From Branchinecta lynchi (lineage: Eukaryota; Arthropoda; Branchiopoda; Anostraca; Branchinectidae): 64,000 nt of DNA. Under the pieces are notes generated by a model. The model searched no databases. It saw only the letters and a program-made list of their open reading frames with translations, and was not told the DNA's origin. Positions 22,501 to 37,500 of this stretch are shown here, piece by piece. Each line of letters starts with the position of its first letter. Position 1 is the stretch's first letter. The stretch spans positions 658,561 to 722,560 of the forward strand of contig JAKZAP010000003.1 of the NCBI GenBank assembly GCA_023053575.1, given 5' to 3'. Both the position numbers and the translations under genes were made by a program.

Positions 22501-25500
22501 ATGTCGCTGAGACAAGAAGCTGGGCTGGACAGCCTCTTGTTTCAGAAATTTGGAAGGAAAGGGGGTCACGCCTTACGGTTCATGTACCAGCATAACAGTG
22601 CTGGTAATCCGCCGTTACGCCAAGCGTTACTGTTGAACGTTACGTTCTGTTGAAGATAACGTTCTACTGAAGATAGCCTACGTTCTGTTGAAGATACCGG
22701 GATGTTACTCCCGGGAAAACTTTCACTTCAAGCACTTACATGAAACTGAATTGGGGAAAAAAGGAAATACATGGGGAAAAACAGGGTACGTGATGGTCCA
22801 TATTTTTGCCCTATGTGTGGTGAAATTGATGAGAGTCTGTTACATTTTATGTGTGAATGTGGTGAGTTGGGGGGATTAAGGGAAGAAATGTTTGGGAGGA
22901 GTGCTTTAGGGGAGGAAGGGTTAGTAGATCTGATTGGAGACAAGTGTTTCGCAGTAATGAGAAATTTGGCAGTGTTCGTCCGGTTGGCAGCGAAGCATCG
23001 GGAGAATCTAATGTAAGTGTTATTAAGCTATATCTAGGATTGTCATGTTTTGTTTTTGTTGTTTTGTTTGTTTTATTGTAAGTGATTTTTGTGGTAGTTG
23101 CTATGGCCAGTTGGCTTTTTGCAATAAATGTCATATCATATCATATCATATAACTGGATATGGAAAAATAGTTGCAAATAGAAGAAGGCATAACAGAAAA
23201 GCCCTCTCTAGTTTATATATTAGTTTTTGGGATCCCAAAATCTAAGTGGAGTGATACCTATGACATCGCAAAAGTTGTCCTTCTAAGGTGTAACAGAAAG
23301 GACCCCGGTAGTTTATATACAAGATTTGGGATCCCAAAAGTTAAGTGGAGGGATACCTATGACATAGCAAAAGTTGTCCGTCTGTCCTTCCATCTGTCCG
23401 CACGACAACTCTAACTCACGATAACTTGGTGGGAGGATCCTTTGAGTAAAAGGGAGGGGTAAAACAAATATTTTTTGAAAGCTATTGAGATAGTTGATTT
23501 AGGGGTAAGGAGACACGCTGGATTCAAATATGAAATTTATTTTCTTGCCGGACAATTAGTTCGGCCGGAATCCGGCCAAAACCGAAGAATTTGTTAAAAG
23601 TAAAAGTATTATTTAAATTTGATAAGATGTTCGATTTGCGAGTAAGAAGACATGCTGAATTCGCATATGACACTCATTTTATCTCGGACGTATAAATCGC
23701 TCGGAATCCGGCTGAAACAGGAAAATTTGTTAAAAGTAAAATTTAATCTGAAGATGATTAGAGGTTGGATGTAAGGGTAAGGAGACATGCTGAATTCATT
23801 TTTGAGCATTAGTTTTTTGCAAGACAAGTAAATGTCCGGAATCCGACCGAAGCCGGAAGTTGGGCAGAAGTAAGGAAGGAAGGTGATACGACGTAGGCTA
23901 TAGTGTAAACCATATGCTGAACCTGTATCTGAATATTTGACAGCGCAAAACGGATCTCTGAATATATCTGAACTTGTTGAAATTCAGCGGGAGTATCCGG
24001 TTTGCTCTGTCTAATTTGAACTTGGTCTTCTCCGATTAATACCATTGGCCTTAACCTGTTTCTAAATTTTAAAAGTAAAAATATTTAAGAAGAATATCTA
24101 CAAGAGCGAATTGTCGGGAGCAAATATTAAAATTTTGGGATCCCATCGAAACCTTTGATCTTGTTGTTCTCCATCTGTCTGCAATCTTTCCGGAAACCTT
24201 GGTATTCTAAGACAAAAAGATTTAAATTGTATCAGGACTTGTCATTTCAAATTTTGTAAATTTCTCGTGAACCTTTCTCGACTTTATAGGAATTCACGTA
24301 TAACTTCAACTTTTTCCCCTCTGACCCTTGTGAAAAGTCATCTTCAACTGCCCAGGACCTTGACGCTTCTGCCCTTGGCCATTTCTCCCTATTCCATCTA
24401 GGAAGAAGAATTTTTAAACCCGACTAGTCCCTTATCTTTTTTTTATGGCACTTTAGATATGTCTGTCTGTCGGTCGGTCGGTCCGTATTTTGGTAGTTTG
24501 AGCACTTCCACATGACCTAGGACGATAATACTTGGCAGGCTTATCAGGGACCCAACCTGATTAACTTGGAAATAATCACTTCCCCGATCGGATCATCAGT
24601 GGGGGAGTTGCAAGATGGGGAATCCGGAAATTAGTAACATTCATAACTTTAGAACGGATAATCGGGCGTGCATTAAACTTGACAGTTATCAAGAACACGT
24701 GTCTTGGATTTTCATTGTCAAATTCGGATCGGATCCAATAACGGCTGGAGGGGGACATCCGAAATATCTCGAAACGCTTCTTCTAGTTTTTGTCAAACCC
24801 CTACCCCTTTCTTCACAATAGTCTAGCTCTGCGACTGTATGAGTCATTCTTTCATCACACTAGTATAGCTCTGCTGGTGGAAGAGTCTTTCTTTGCTTAA
24901 ATTCATTCGGAGAGAGCTAGAGCAATCGAAGGGGTTTGGAATAATATGGCAAGTGTCAGCGGCTTCTCTGGCCAAACAAAACTACCAGGGTATATGCTTT
25001 CTGAAACGCTAGATGGCCTCTATGCGATCTTACACGTAGTTCTGACACGCCAGAGCTTTTCCCCATCGTGACAACGCAATTACTACATTTTCTTACGACG
25101 AAATACTGGTGTGGTTTACGTCTATTATGTTATTTGTTTCCGACGGCAAAGCCTTTGTTCAAACAAGCAACCAGTTAAAGCAAGTAAATCAATCATTGTA
25201 GAGACATTGCGAATAGTTGTGATATTGTCAAGCTGAAATACAGTGGAGTTGTAAATTCGACAGGATTGGCTTAGAAATCACCACTTTCCAAATCCGACCA
25301 ATCTTAAAGTACCAATCACGGCCGCAAATTACGAAAAATACTTTAAGCCAAATTTGCATTTTCATCATCCCATGAGCCCATTACCATTTTTGCCTCAAGG
25401 GTTTTTGCTTACAAATGAGGTTCTAGCTCCCTGAAAGGGCGCATCTTCACCGCAAGGTCGAAAAGTACTTTTTATCAAACGATACATCCCAACCCATGAC

Positions 25501-28500
25501 CATTTGTGCCACAAGGATTGACCAAACGGTATAGATCAATGATCCCTAAGAACCTGCTATCGTTTTTGCCTCAAGGGTTTTGCTTACAGATGCATTTCTA
25601 GCGCCATTAAAGTCCGCATCATTACAGACAATATCAACAATAAAATACTTTTAGGGATCCCAAAACGTAAGTAGCGGGATACCTATGACATCGCAAAAGT
25701 TGTTCGTCTGTCCGTCCGTCTGTCCGTCTGTGCGCACTATAACTCTCGAAGGGAATGAGATATTTTGATGAAACTTGGTGTGAGGATTCTTTGGGTCAAG
25801 AGTAAGATCAAGATCGTAAATGCACTATGTAGCTCTTCATTTATGGGTGAGGGAGGGGGTTTAAATGAAAGGGCAAATAAAATATTTTTAAAAAGATAAT
25901 GTGATAGTCGATTATAGGGTAAGAAGACATGTTGAACACGGTGGTGAAAACCATTTTGTCATCGGAAAAGTAGATCGCCTGGAATCCGGCCAAAACCGGA
26001 AAGTTTGTTAAAAGTAAAAGTTTTATTTGAAGTTGATTAGATTTGGGGGTAAGAAGACGTGCTTAACACGATGGTAAAAACCGCCGGACAAGTAGTTAGC
26101 CCGGAATCAGGCCAAAACCGGAAAGTCTTTTAAAAATAACAGTTTTATTTGAAGTTCATTAGATGTTCAAGACATGCTGAACAGAATGGGAAAACCATTT
26201 TCTCGCCGAACAAGTAGTTCGCCCGGAATCCGAGCAAAACCGGAGAGTTTGTTAAAAGTAAAATTAATTACTACGTTTTCTTGCGACGAATTACTGGTGT
26301 GGTGTACGTCTATTCTGTTATTTATGTTTGACGGCGAAGCCTTTGTTCTAACAAGCAACCAGTTAAAGCAAGTAGTGGTAAATCAATCATTGTAGAGATA
26401 TTGCGAATAATTGTGATACTGTCAAGCTGAAATACTGTCTACGGCGATCTTTTTCATGTCCGGACCGGATCCGACAACAACTGGGGGGGGGGGATACGTG
26501 ACCGGCTTAGAGTGGAGAGATCGGGGTGGAACTTTGTGGGAATAAAAATAGATGTTCCGGATAAATCATTTACAGAACCGGATTGGCTCAGGCGACTGTG
26601 GGCGGAGTTTAAGAGGGAGTCCGGAATGTCGGTGATCGCGAGTAAAGGTACTTCCAGGTGTGCTAGGACGATGAAACTTGGCTGGAATATTAGAAATTCG
26701 ACAAGATTGGCTTCGAAATCTCCACTTTCCAAATTCGACCATTCAAATTCGACACCTGAACAATGAAACCATACTTGAACACACCATGGAGAAAGCATTT
26801 ACAGACGGAGAGCATTCTTCTCCTGAGCGTGACGTTTTCAGAACAGGGATGTTCGTTCTGGAGGTTTGCCCATGCCGACTCCAAGACAAAAAGCGCAATT
26901 CATTCAAATCTTGTACAGCGCTGGCCGGAACGTATTGGAATTTATTCTAAATGTGCGTTTGGGCTTAACTGGTTACAAAATATTCCAGAAGAAGGGTTGA
27001 TTGGAGACATTTGTTCATTTCTAAAACTGTTCGGTACTGAAATAAGGACAGATGCTAAATCGAGCAAAAATCATAGCTTGGAAACACTATTTCGTATTTG
27101 GATTGGGTTTTCTGCAGGTAATGTTAACGGAAGTCATACAGATAGGGATGATACTTGGTACTCTTGATTCAGGTGTCCTTTTAAGTACCAATCATGACCG
27201 CAAATTAAAAAAAATACTTTAAAGCAAAATATGCATTTTCATGATCCCCATGAGCCCATTGCCATTTTTGCCTCAAGGGTTTTGCTTACAAATGAGGTTC
27301 TAGCTCCCTTAAAGTGCGCATCTTCACCGCAAGGTCGAAAAGTAGTTTTTATCAAACGATACCTTCTAGCTACTAGCAGGCGAAACCATAGACGGAGCAG
27401 AGGTCCGTCTCCTCGAAACGGGAAATTACGCAGCAACAATTCAAAGAAGAAACGTACTTAATATAAATGTCGAAACATATTGAAGACCATTGAACCGCCC
27501 AACGAAGAAGAGGAGTTCTAGAAATGCCTTTTACGTTACTTTTTACTTACTATTGTGTAATAAAATAATTTTCGACCGTGTACAAGACTCCCAAACAAAA
27601 AAACCCCGCCAACATTTTGCCTATTCTTGCAAGTGTCATATGAGCTTTCAGCTCTTGTTAATGTTTGTTTTTGTATCTTGTGCATTTACTACATTACTGA
27701 AAGCTCATTGAATTTTCCTTTTCTTTGTCTGGCACTGCGCTATTTCCCTCTTCTTAAGTGCGTAAATAAAATTTCACCATCAATATATCTAGTATATTCA
27801 GTCATGTCTAGTATATATTTGGTTTGATAACTGTCCTTGGTATGGGGCCTATTTCGGCGCCAACCAATGTGCTTCGGTTCAGAGTAACCAGTGTTTTCGC
27901 GACTTTCGGTTCTGATGAACCGGTGTTTTTGCGTCGACCAGAATCTGGTTCGGTTCCAATCTTCGGTCGGGAAATTTTGGAACGGCTAGCGTTACCGTTC
28001 ACGATTCTTGGCTCTGATGAAAATTCACCATCATCAACTAGAAAGAAAAAACTGGCGGAAGAGCATGCAGAAAAATCTACTAAAATCAAAACAAGAATTG
28101 ACTATAACAATATAACTTGAATTGCTTATGGATTATAATCTTTTTATTTTTTTATTTTAAATTTAAATTTTTGTTTTTGAATTTTCCATTCTCATTTCGT
28201 GGTTGACAGTGCAAAACGGATAGGCCAGCTCATTTTTTTTTATTTTTTTTTAGTTTGATTTAAATAATAATTTTAGTTTTTAAATTTTCATTTTCAGTTC
28301 TTACTTTTATTTGGCAGTGCAAAACGGGTACGTCAGCTGATTTTTTTAAAATAATTTTACTTCAATTTAAATTTTAATTTTATTTTTTCCGTTTTCCATT
28401 TTTGTTTGTTAATTTTATTTGACAGTGCAAAACGGATACGTCAGCTGATTTTTATGAGAGTTATATTTCGGCCTTTCTTGGCAAGGGTCTTGTCGTTTGA

Positions 28501-31500
28501 CTGATTTGCCACACGAACTTGTGGACACGAACTTGCGGTTTTCCACAAGTTCATTTTTCCAACTTGAGTGGCTTTGAGCCAGAAGAACTTCGCCAAGAAG
28601 GGCCGAAAGCCGAAATACATCTCTCATAAAATTCAGCTGACGCATCCGTTTTGCACCGTCAAATATGACTCGCATTCAGCTTGGGCTGAAGGAATATTTA
28701 TTCTTAATTTTAATTTTAATAACCTTAAATTTAAACTTTAATTTAAATTTAAATTTAATTTAAATTTTTCAGTTTAAATTTAAATTTGTCCGTTGAACAG
28801 ATAGCCTATACCCTCAACCCAAACCCAGTTGGCTGCTGATATAGCTGCAGTTGCAGCTATAAACTCTTCCTCCATTTCATGTTTTCAAATATCTTCCTTC
28901 ATCACGGCATCGTCTTCGAACTTTGACCGTATTTTTGCGTAATGTTCATTGTTTTGGCAGGACCGATTTTTGGTTCAGAACGAAAAGTGTTTTCGCGACA
29001 ACGGTGACCGGTTCCCATTGAACACCTGTTCGCGCTGAAACACACCCATGGAAGAGACTCCATCCCACCAGATTGATCCGTACTTACATTGAAATTCTGC
29101 TTGATTCGATCCGGGTGGATGCTCTTGGGAATGATGGCTATATCGTGTTGTGTAAGATGGCGCAGCAGAACTTGCGCAATTGTTTTGTTGTGCTTCTTGG
29201 CTATTTCAGCCACGACTGGGTTCTGGAGAAGGTCGGGAATAGATGGCGGCCTAGGATGGATGGAATGTATCAGTAATTGTCCTAAGTAACACAATTTACG
29301 TGTCTGTGATAGTGATTCAGGTTATGCACCTTCCCGTTTCATCTATTTTGATTCCAAGATTTCGAACCGTAATGTTTGTCAAAATGATTCATAGTTGTTT
29401 TTTCCAGTGTCCGATGAAGAAATTCAAACTGGTATTCTGCGTTCCATTAATTACACTATCAAAAGTTTCATAACAGACAACAAAAGGATGAGCGGTTTCA
29501 ACAGTCTACACTCTTGGGATGTAATCTGTTTCCGCGACAAACGTTATGTATGAAATTGTATGCATAACAAGCGTTGCCAGGAAGAGCCGAAAAAACGCCA
29601 GCTGCTTTTTTGCAGTTTTTCAGCTCTTCCTGGCAATGCTTGTTAAGCATAACATATCATGCATCACGTTTTTCGCGACAACAGATAACATCCCAAGTGT
29701 GGTCTGTAAACTTCTGACAGTGTAGGAGTCAACTTGACCATTCGCTATCAATAATAATCCGGAGTTCCCACTTTATGAGGACTGTGATAACCCCAACCAG
29801 CCAAAGCCTTTTCTGTGTGATAAAAGGGTTCGGTAATCTCAGAAATAGACTAGAGATGTCCTCCTCTTCCCATCAGGGAAAATGTGCTTGGTCCAGTACG
29901 TCCTCTTTGTCTCTTTTCATTGTTTCTTCAGGGCCACTGTGGTACCGCTGCAAATATTTAATGCTGTTGCTCACCGACTAGCCGTTTGAGTTCCCTGAAT
30001 ACGGAAAGCGCGAACCCTTGCGGGTTTGAAAGAGGACGCGCCCCACACGCAGCGCGGGCCATACCCACACGCGACGCGGGCCATACGCGACGCGGGCCAT
30101 ACCCAAGCGCACCGCAAGGGTATTGCGAAAGCCCCTTCTCTAGTAGATGACAACTGGAAACAAGACCAAAGGTTTCGATGGGATCCCAAAAATTCAATAT
30201 TTGGTCTTGTCTTGTCTTCGCCAGACTCCTTGAACATTTTTACTATTAAAATCCAAAAACAGATTAATCATCTGATTCAATCAGTTCAGGCATTGAATCA
30301 GCATGTGTGTTTACCCCTATAAGTCATCTCTGTTTTGACGAAAACTTTCCCGGTTTCGGCCGAATTCCGGAACTACTTTTCCGGCGAAAAAATAAAGCTC
30401 AAAAACGAACTCAGCGTATATTCTTTCCCCAATATTGAACATATAATCAACTTCATATAAAAATTCAACTTATAACAAATTTTCCGGCTCCAGCCGGATT
30501 CCCGTCGAGCTATATGTCCGGGTAAAAAATTATTGTCATACACGGATTCACCATCTCTTTACCCCTAAATCGAATATCTAATTAACTACAAATAAAACTC
30601 TAACTTTTAACAATTTTCGGTTTTGGCCGGATTCCGGCGAACTACTTGTCTGGGTAGAAAATTGTTTTCACATAAGTGTTCAGCATGTCTTCTTACCCCT
30701 AAATCGAACATCTAATCAACTGCAAATAAAACTTTTACTTTTAACAAACTTTCCGGTTTGGGCCGGATTCCAGGCAAACTACTTGTTCGGCGAGAAAATG
30801 GTCCTCACCACTGTGTTCGAACATCTAATCGAACATCTAATCAACTTCAAATAAAACTTTTACTTTTAACAAACTTTCCGGTTTTAGCCGGATTCCGGGC
30901 GAACTACTTTTCCGATGACAAAATGGTTTTCACCATCTTGTTCAGCATGTCTTCTTACCCCATAAACGACCAAACGATTATCTGTTTAAAAATATTTAAT
31001 TTGCCCCTTAATTTAAACCCCCTCCCCCACCCCTAAATGTAGGGCTACAGTGCCCATCTACGAACTCGACCTTACTCTTGACCCATAGGATCCTCACACC
31101 AAGTTTCATCAAAATATCTCATTCCTTTCGGAAGTTATAGTGCGCACAGACGGACGGACGGACAGACGGACAACTTTTGCGATGTCATAGGTATCCCGCC
31201 ACTTACGTTTTGGGATCCCAAAAATCAGAAGGAACACTTCTTTTTGGATGAAAGCTATGAGATTGAAGAACCTGTAATGCTTACTTACTTCTGGCCACGG
31301 CCGGCATAGAACTTAACTCTTCCTGGGGAGCCGAGGGGGGCATATGCCGTGATAGTGATTCCGTACTTGTCACAGACCTGCTTTAGGGGTTTTTGGAGGA
31401 AATAAGCGTGAAGTTCGACCTGGTTTGTTGCTGGGGTGATCCGGGCGGTTTTCATGATCTTTTCGACCTGTTTGATATTGAAGTTTGAGATCCCAATGGA

Positions 31501-34500
31501 CTTGGCGAGACCTGAGTCGACCTGCTCTTCCATTGCCTGAAATAAAAATAAATGAAGAAGCAAACCTCTGAGCCTCGTTTTCGTTGCAATAGCGCTGCCG
31601 CATCGCTGCTGCAGCACTTCTTTGCTTTTGCACAATATGTGTTTTTGGATTCACTTTCTTCTTGGTTGAAGCGGCAGCGCTGCAGCACCTTGCAGGGAAG
31701 CACGGACTTGGTCGGTGAGCAAGTCCGTGATTCTCGAGAAGCGCTGCCGTCTTCCTCGGAAGCACTGCAGTGCAAAAACTGATGTAGAAACAATCAGTCC
31801 GGAATCGGCCGAGAAGTGGACCTGCAGCATGCAAAAACGAAGCTCTGGTCAGTTCAAAGTACTGCAGTCACATAAGGTGTATCGTACTTCCCTGCTGGAT
31901 AATCTTTGATTCAAAAACATCGCAAGGATCTATATCCAGCGTTCTGTCTTCCTTGGTTGTCAAGCAATTGTGTGGACTCCACGCCCATGGCTACCGTAGC
32001 AAGTGTGGCAACTGCCCCTCGGAATCTGCTCCAATATGGCATATGATCCACAGCTTTCGTCCCAATCCCTCGAATCATGGGATAATCCAGCATAAGACAG
32101 AGTTTCTGGTCCGAAGTCCAGATCCTTTCTGCGTAATCCCTTTTTCACCATCAGTCTGCTTGCCAGAAAATCGTATTTCTTTTTGACGACAATCTTCAGG
32201 CAGTAATATACCCGTAGAGTGCTGCGCGCTTTCCCGAATCCATACTGCTTCCTCGGTCGCTGGATGCAGCTAGAGAATTTAGGACTAGGCACAGTTTGAG
32301 ATAAAGAAACATTAAAATGTCTTCCTTGTAGTGGACCGGTGGTTGTCCCACTGTTAGAAGTTTAATAACAGGCAACGCAAGGGTGCGCAGTTGAAACTGA
32401 CATAACTCAACTTGGAATGTAGGCTAATCTGTTGTGATTTTTAATCGTTATGCATAACAGGCATAAGGCTCTTCGCGAAGAGCCTAAAATGCCAAAAACG
32501 CATCTGCTAACTATTTTAATTTTTCTTCATAAAATCGGAAAATTCAGAGATGCGTTTTCCGCCTTTTTAGGCTCTTCGGCAATGCCTGTTAGGCATAACA
32601 TTTTATGCATAAAGTTTAAAAAAATCACAACCGATAACAAGTTATGAAACAGATTTAAGTTTTTCAAAACATAGAACAGTTTCAAATGAGTCAAATACGA
32701 AACTGTTTCTTCTGCGACTGGTGTTAAAGTTTAACCGAAAAGGGCTAGGATACGACAATCTAGTTACCCATCACTTGTTCACTTAAATAATCTTGAAAAC
32801 CCGATGAAAAAGCGTTAGTTTGTTTTTCTGATATTTCCAAATAACCGATTATCCCATTGTGCTTGCCACTCTTCCCGTTTTTGTGATAGCTCTATGGTGC
32901 CTGGAAAATTTAGCAACAACACCAGCAGCGTAGGAATAAATAAATTATGTATTTGCCATATCTGACCTCCAGCAAAATATGAGCTTGAAAAATCACATTT
33001 GGTCGACAGTTTAAATTTTCGCGGGCGAATTGTGGACGGATTCACCATGGGAAAGCGTCCACATTTCCAACGTCCCTACTGAAGACTACTGTGGACAGAA
33101 TGAAAATCCCCAATGTGTGTTGTAATAATTCAATGTATTTGAATCTAAGATGTAAAAATAAGTTGCCTGTTCAGTTAAACTTTAAGTAACCTATCTTTGC
33201 CTACCTTCCAAGTGGCATTCAGATCGATTTCGAAGTCGATGCTAATAGTGCCATCTTGTAGCCTCGGGAAGATGTTGTCAATGTTGTCATCTAACGGTTT
33301 GAGTCCAGCAGGACAATGGATAAGGTAGAGGTCAACATAGTCAAGCTTTAGTCGGCGGAGGGACTCTTTCAGGTAGCGTTCGACGTCAGAAGCACGGATG
33401 GCATTCATCGGTAACTGTGAATGAGAAACGTTAGAAAAGCGTTGGGATCCTAAACTGCAGTGACAGGAAGCAATTTACATCATAAATCTTTCCCTCCCTG
33501 TGAGACAGAAGTTTTCATGTATGGTGCAGAAACCCGTTAAGAGTGTGTTCCACCCTACTTACGTAGTTACTACGCTTGACGTCACAAATTGTGGCTTTTT
33601 GCCATGAAGGCTGGAACGACATTTCTATTTTCCAGCAGAATATTGGGCGAATCCGACCAATCACGTTACAGAAATGCTTAGTTACCACGCTTACGACGCT
33701 CCCGAGCATGGTAAGGAAATAGTTACTATTAGTTACTATTTCGAGAAGGTTGGAGCGGTCAGCGTAGTAAGTTTTTACGAGGTTGGAACAAAATTAGTAA
33801 TTAGTATTTATTATTGATAGGATGGTGGAACAACCTCTAAGTCTACTGCAATTGGAAGGATATAAATATAGGTTATATATAAATATAGGTTGATGACCCT
33901 GTATTCCTATGGCATTATCAATATTGTTTAAATAATATATTATATTATTAGTTTTATTTCTTTGTTTCGGCTACTTCCAGTGTTGGGATAGGGGAAGGAG
34001 GCGTTTCAATCCAAATGTCGACTTCGTCGTCCTGCCCGATTGATCATTCGGCCGGAACTCGACAAAAAAAGGAAATCGGGAAGTGCTAACATGCGTTCTT
34101 AGCAGTTGAGAATTAGGGTTGGAAGAGATGCTTCGTATTTGCGTGATATTTCTACTGGAACGACAGTCCGAGCCGAAATTTGGCAATGCCGCCCCTGCAT
34201 AATTGTTTAGTGGTGGCAGATGGGTAAGAAAGCATGCTCAGTCTAGGTCTGGTATCCGCTTCATTTTTTGGATTTGGGTTACGGTATTCCGACGAAAGAA
34301 CAGTTCAGATTTCGCCCAGAATCAGATGAACACCGGAAAGAAATGTAGAAAAATGTCAGGAAATTATACTTTTAAATTGTTGCATCCATATATCGTCTCC
34401 ATTTTCCGGCCGGAAAGACAGTGCGGCCGGAATCAGACGGAAAAGAAAACTAGGGACTTCTAACAATCCCGATCTGTAACAACCTAGGAACAATGCTTAC

Positions 34501-37500
34501 CCCCTAGATCAGCAGCTTTTTCAACAGTTTCCTCTCTGTGATATTTCAAAGCGTAATTTTTGGGCCAGTACATGCTCAATTTACTAGCTTGGAGAAAGAT
34601 AAAAGTGATGGGTCTTATATTACTTAGTAGATCTTTCTTTTATGCATAAATCAGCTTGTATAATTCAGATTTGAATAGGTTATTTGTTTTTGAATGATTT
34701 GTGTAGCTATGTTATTTTTTATAAGCTTATTGCATATTCTGGTACATTTTATAAAGCAAGCTAATCAAGCTTCACAACACTATTCCACAAAGAAAATCTT
34801 TTAATAGGCACTTTAAGCCATGGAACTTCTGATGAAACCCTAGAACAATCAAGTAAACTGCATCTGCGGCTTGACTTTGGTGACATCAAGTATTGCTGGG
34901 AGTTTTTGAATTTCCTGCCACGATATCCCAGCTCCTAAGATTTGGATCGCCGAAATGCCAGAGAGGTAAAGACAAGGGATAACAAGAAAATGGCCGATTT
35001 TCGTAGCGCCTTCTAAAAGAAGTCGGAAATGTTTATTTGTGAAGCATTTAATACGAATTAAAGCATTAGAAGTGTCCATTGTGCTTGAAAGAATTTGAGT
35101 AAGTCCTTGGGTAAGGATAAGTCGAAATACTGAATCAATATGTCTTCCTAACAGTTGGATATTTAGTTGGAATCCTCAGAAAGCCTGGATTCCGCAGCGG
35201 TACAACACTTCTGGAACTGCTTCTATTACGGTGTAAGGTCCAAAAGACGCCAGAGATCCTCAGGAAGAAGGCTTAAGCGCCTCCATAACGACTCAAACTC
35301 AACGGTTCAAATCCTGTGTCAAACAATCACGGCGATTTTTGGGAGCAGCTGTAACACCACTTCTGCCTTTCTTCCGCTAGGTACCCGGAGAGGCCAGAGA
35401 TTTTCAATCAATCAATCAATTTATTTAGTTCGTGATATTACACATCACATAATAAAATTACACTAACACAGGAAATTTCTTTACTAAATATATACAATCA
35501 TTTTAACCATTCGGTGGCTCGGGACAATAACACAGTTGATGGAAAAGTCGGTAAGAATGGCCGGAACGCCATTCTGCATTCTCAAGAATTGCCATTAAAA
35601 GTGGATTTTCGGAAACTTCTACCCTTGCAACAAAACTAACTATCCCTTTCCCTCTCATAACATCAAAAGATTCAGTTTCATTTTTTAAAAACATTTGACT
35701 AGCAGAGTAACGTCGATTGTCTGAAAGGAGATGACGGAATGCATTGTTAAAACAGACTTTTAGTTTACGCATCTTCGTTTCAAGATAGTTATCAAAAAGT
35801 GGGAGACAATATAATTGCGAGCAATAAGTCTTAAATAAAAGAATTCCCACCGACACAGTACAAAATTTAAAATTACGATAAAATTTTGCATCGGCAAGGA
35901 GAGATAGTCATCAAGAGTACTAGAAGCGTTTGACGAAATTCTGACAGGCTAATCCAGATAATGACCCCAATATTCGTAGTTAAATAAAGTTCTAAGTAAG
36001 TTCTGTTTATAACTAAAACAAAAAGCAAATTTGGCAGAGAGAGTTCGAGGCCTAATGGGAGAAGAAGCGTGCAAGTTCGAAATCTGTGGCCTTACCTTAG
36101 TCGTGATGAAGAGCTCTTCTCTCTTAACCTTGCCAGATGATATCCATTCCTGAAGTGTCTCTCCAATAGCGACTTCGTTGAAATATGCGTAGGCGGTATC
36201 GATATGCCTATATCCTGCTTCTAGGGCAGTGTTGACAGCGAGCTTGATTTCAGCTGGTTCCGACTAAAATTAAAACACAAATGACAAGCTAATTTCCCGA
36301 TGAAAAATTCATCTCAAAATAGTGCTATGAAGTAGTACGAAAAATTACCTTAACTTGCAGTACTGACGATGCTACTACATGTTTCTAATTCAAGTCTACC
36401 GTTTTACTGCATACTACTATATGCTACTATTAGCAAGACTGGATGCTACTATAGCAAGACAGGATGCTACTGGATACTACTACATAAGATTGGACCAGTC
36501 TGAGGTACATTAAATGATAGTATTCTTTGCTATTACACAGTATTACATGCAACATTTTCGTACTACTACCATACTACTACGCAGGCTACAAATTTTTCAT
36601 CCGGCTATCCTTTTCTGCTGGTCGGGCTCCAGGCTCTCTCGAACCATCCCGATTTTCCAAAAGCTAACTGTAGTTTCGGTATCCGTCCAACCTTTATCCA
36701 GTAAAAGCTATCGGTTTTAGTTCCGTCTCTGGTAAATTTAGGCGTGTCGCTGTCGCCTCGCGTCGTTACGTCACGCATGTTTCGTAATTACTCAAAGTTA
36801 ACTGACAAGTCAGATTATTTTCATCTCTTGGAGTTGAACACACTGAACTCTTTCGGGATTTTTTTTTTTTTTAACACTGGGTTCTAGCAGTAACTTTCAA
36901 TATGCACCGCTGGCCCGACAGTAGACTTTGACGATAAGAATTTGAAATTCAACAAAAGAATGTATTACATTGGCTAATGAATCAGAACTCCGGAAATGTT
37001 AAATTCCAGATTATAAGGTTATGTCTGGAGAAAGCTGGCTATTACGTGTGGCCGGAAAAAGGTTTATGTTCCGGCAATAATTCAGCATTTAAGTTGCTAA
37101 AAATCCTGAAGAAAAAGTTCATTCGATGAAAAGCGATAATATGAATGGCGTTTGGACCGAAGTAATGCAGTTCCTTCGTGTCTTCATGTCTATGTGAAGA
37201 AGTGACAGGTAATCCTCGAGATGAGGGGTGTTTTGGTTGTTCGTAAACCCAACTGCCGCAGATTCTATATCCATAGAGAATACCAACTCTTTTCAATACG
37301 TTTAAAGTTTATTTTTGCTTAGAATTTTGTGTTTGGAATCTCGGGACATTCTGAGAATTAGCCATATTCCTGTTCAGCGTTTCCAAGCGGACTAGTTGTG
37401 TTGCGAGAGCAACACTTTGGTTTTGTCCTCGTTTTTTTTTTTTTTTTTTTTTTTTTTCCTCTGACTCCGATTTCATTTTATTCCTGGTAACTGAGAAGGG

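Noticed and set aside
26763..27167. 134-codon plus-strand frame
   Set aside because: It lies entirely in MITE E; the other copy at 48.9 kb has it disrupted.
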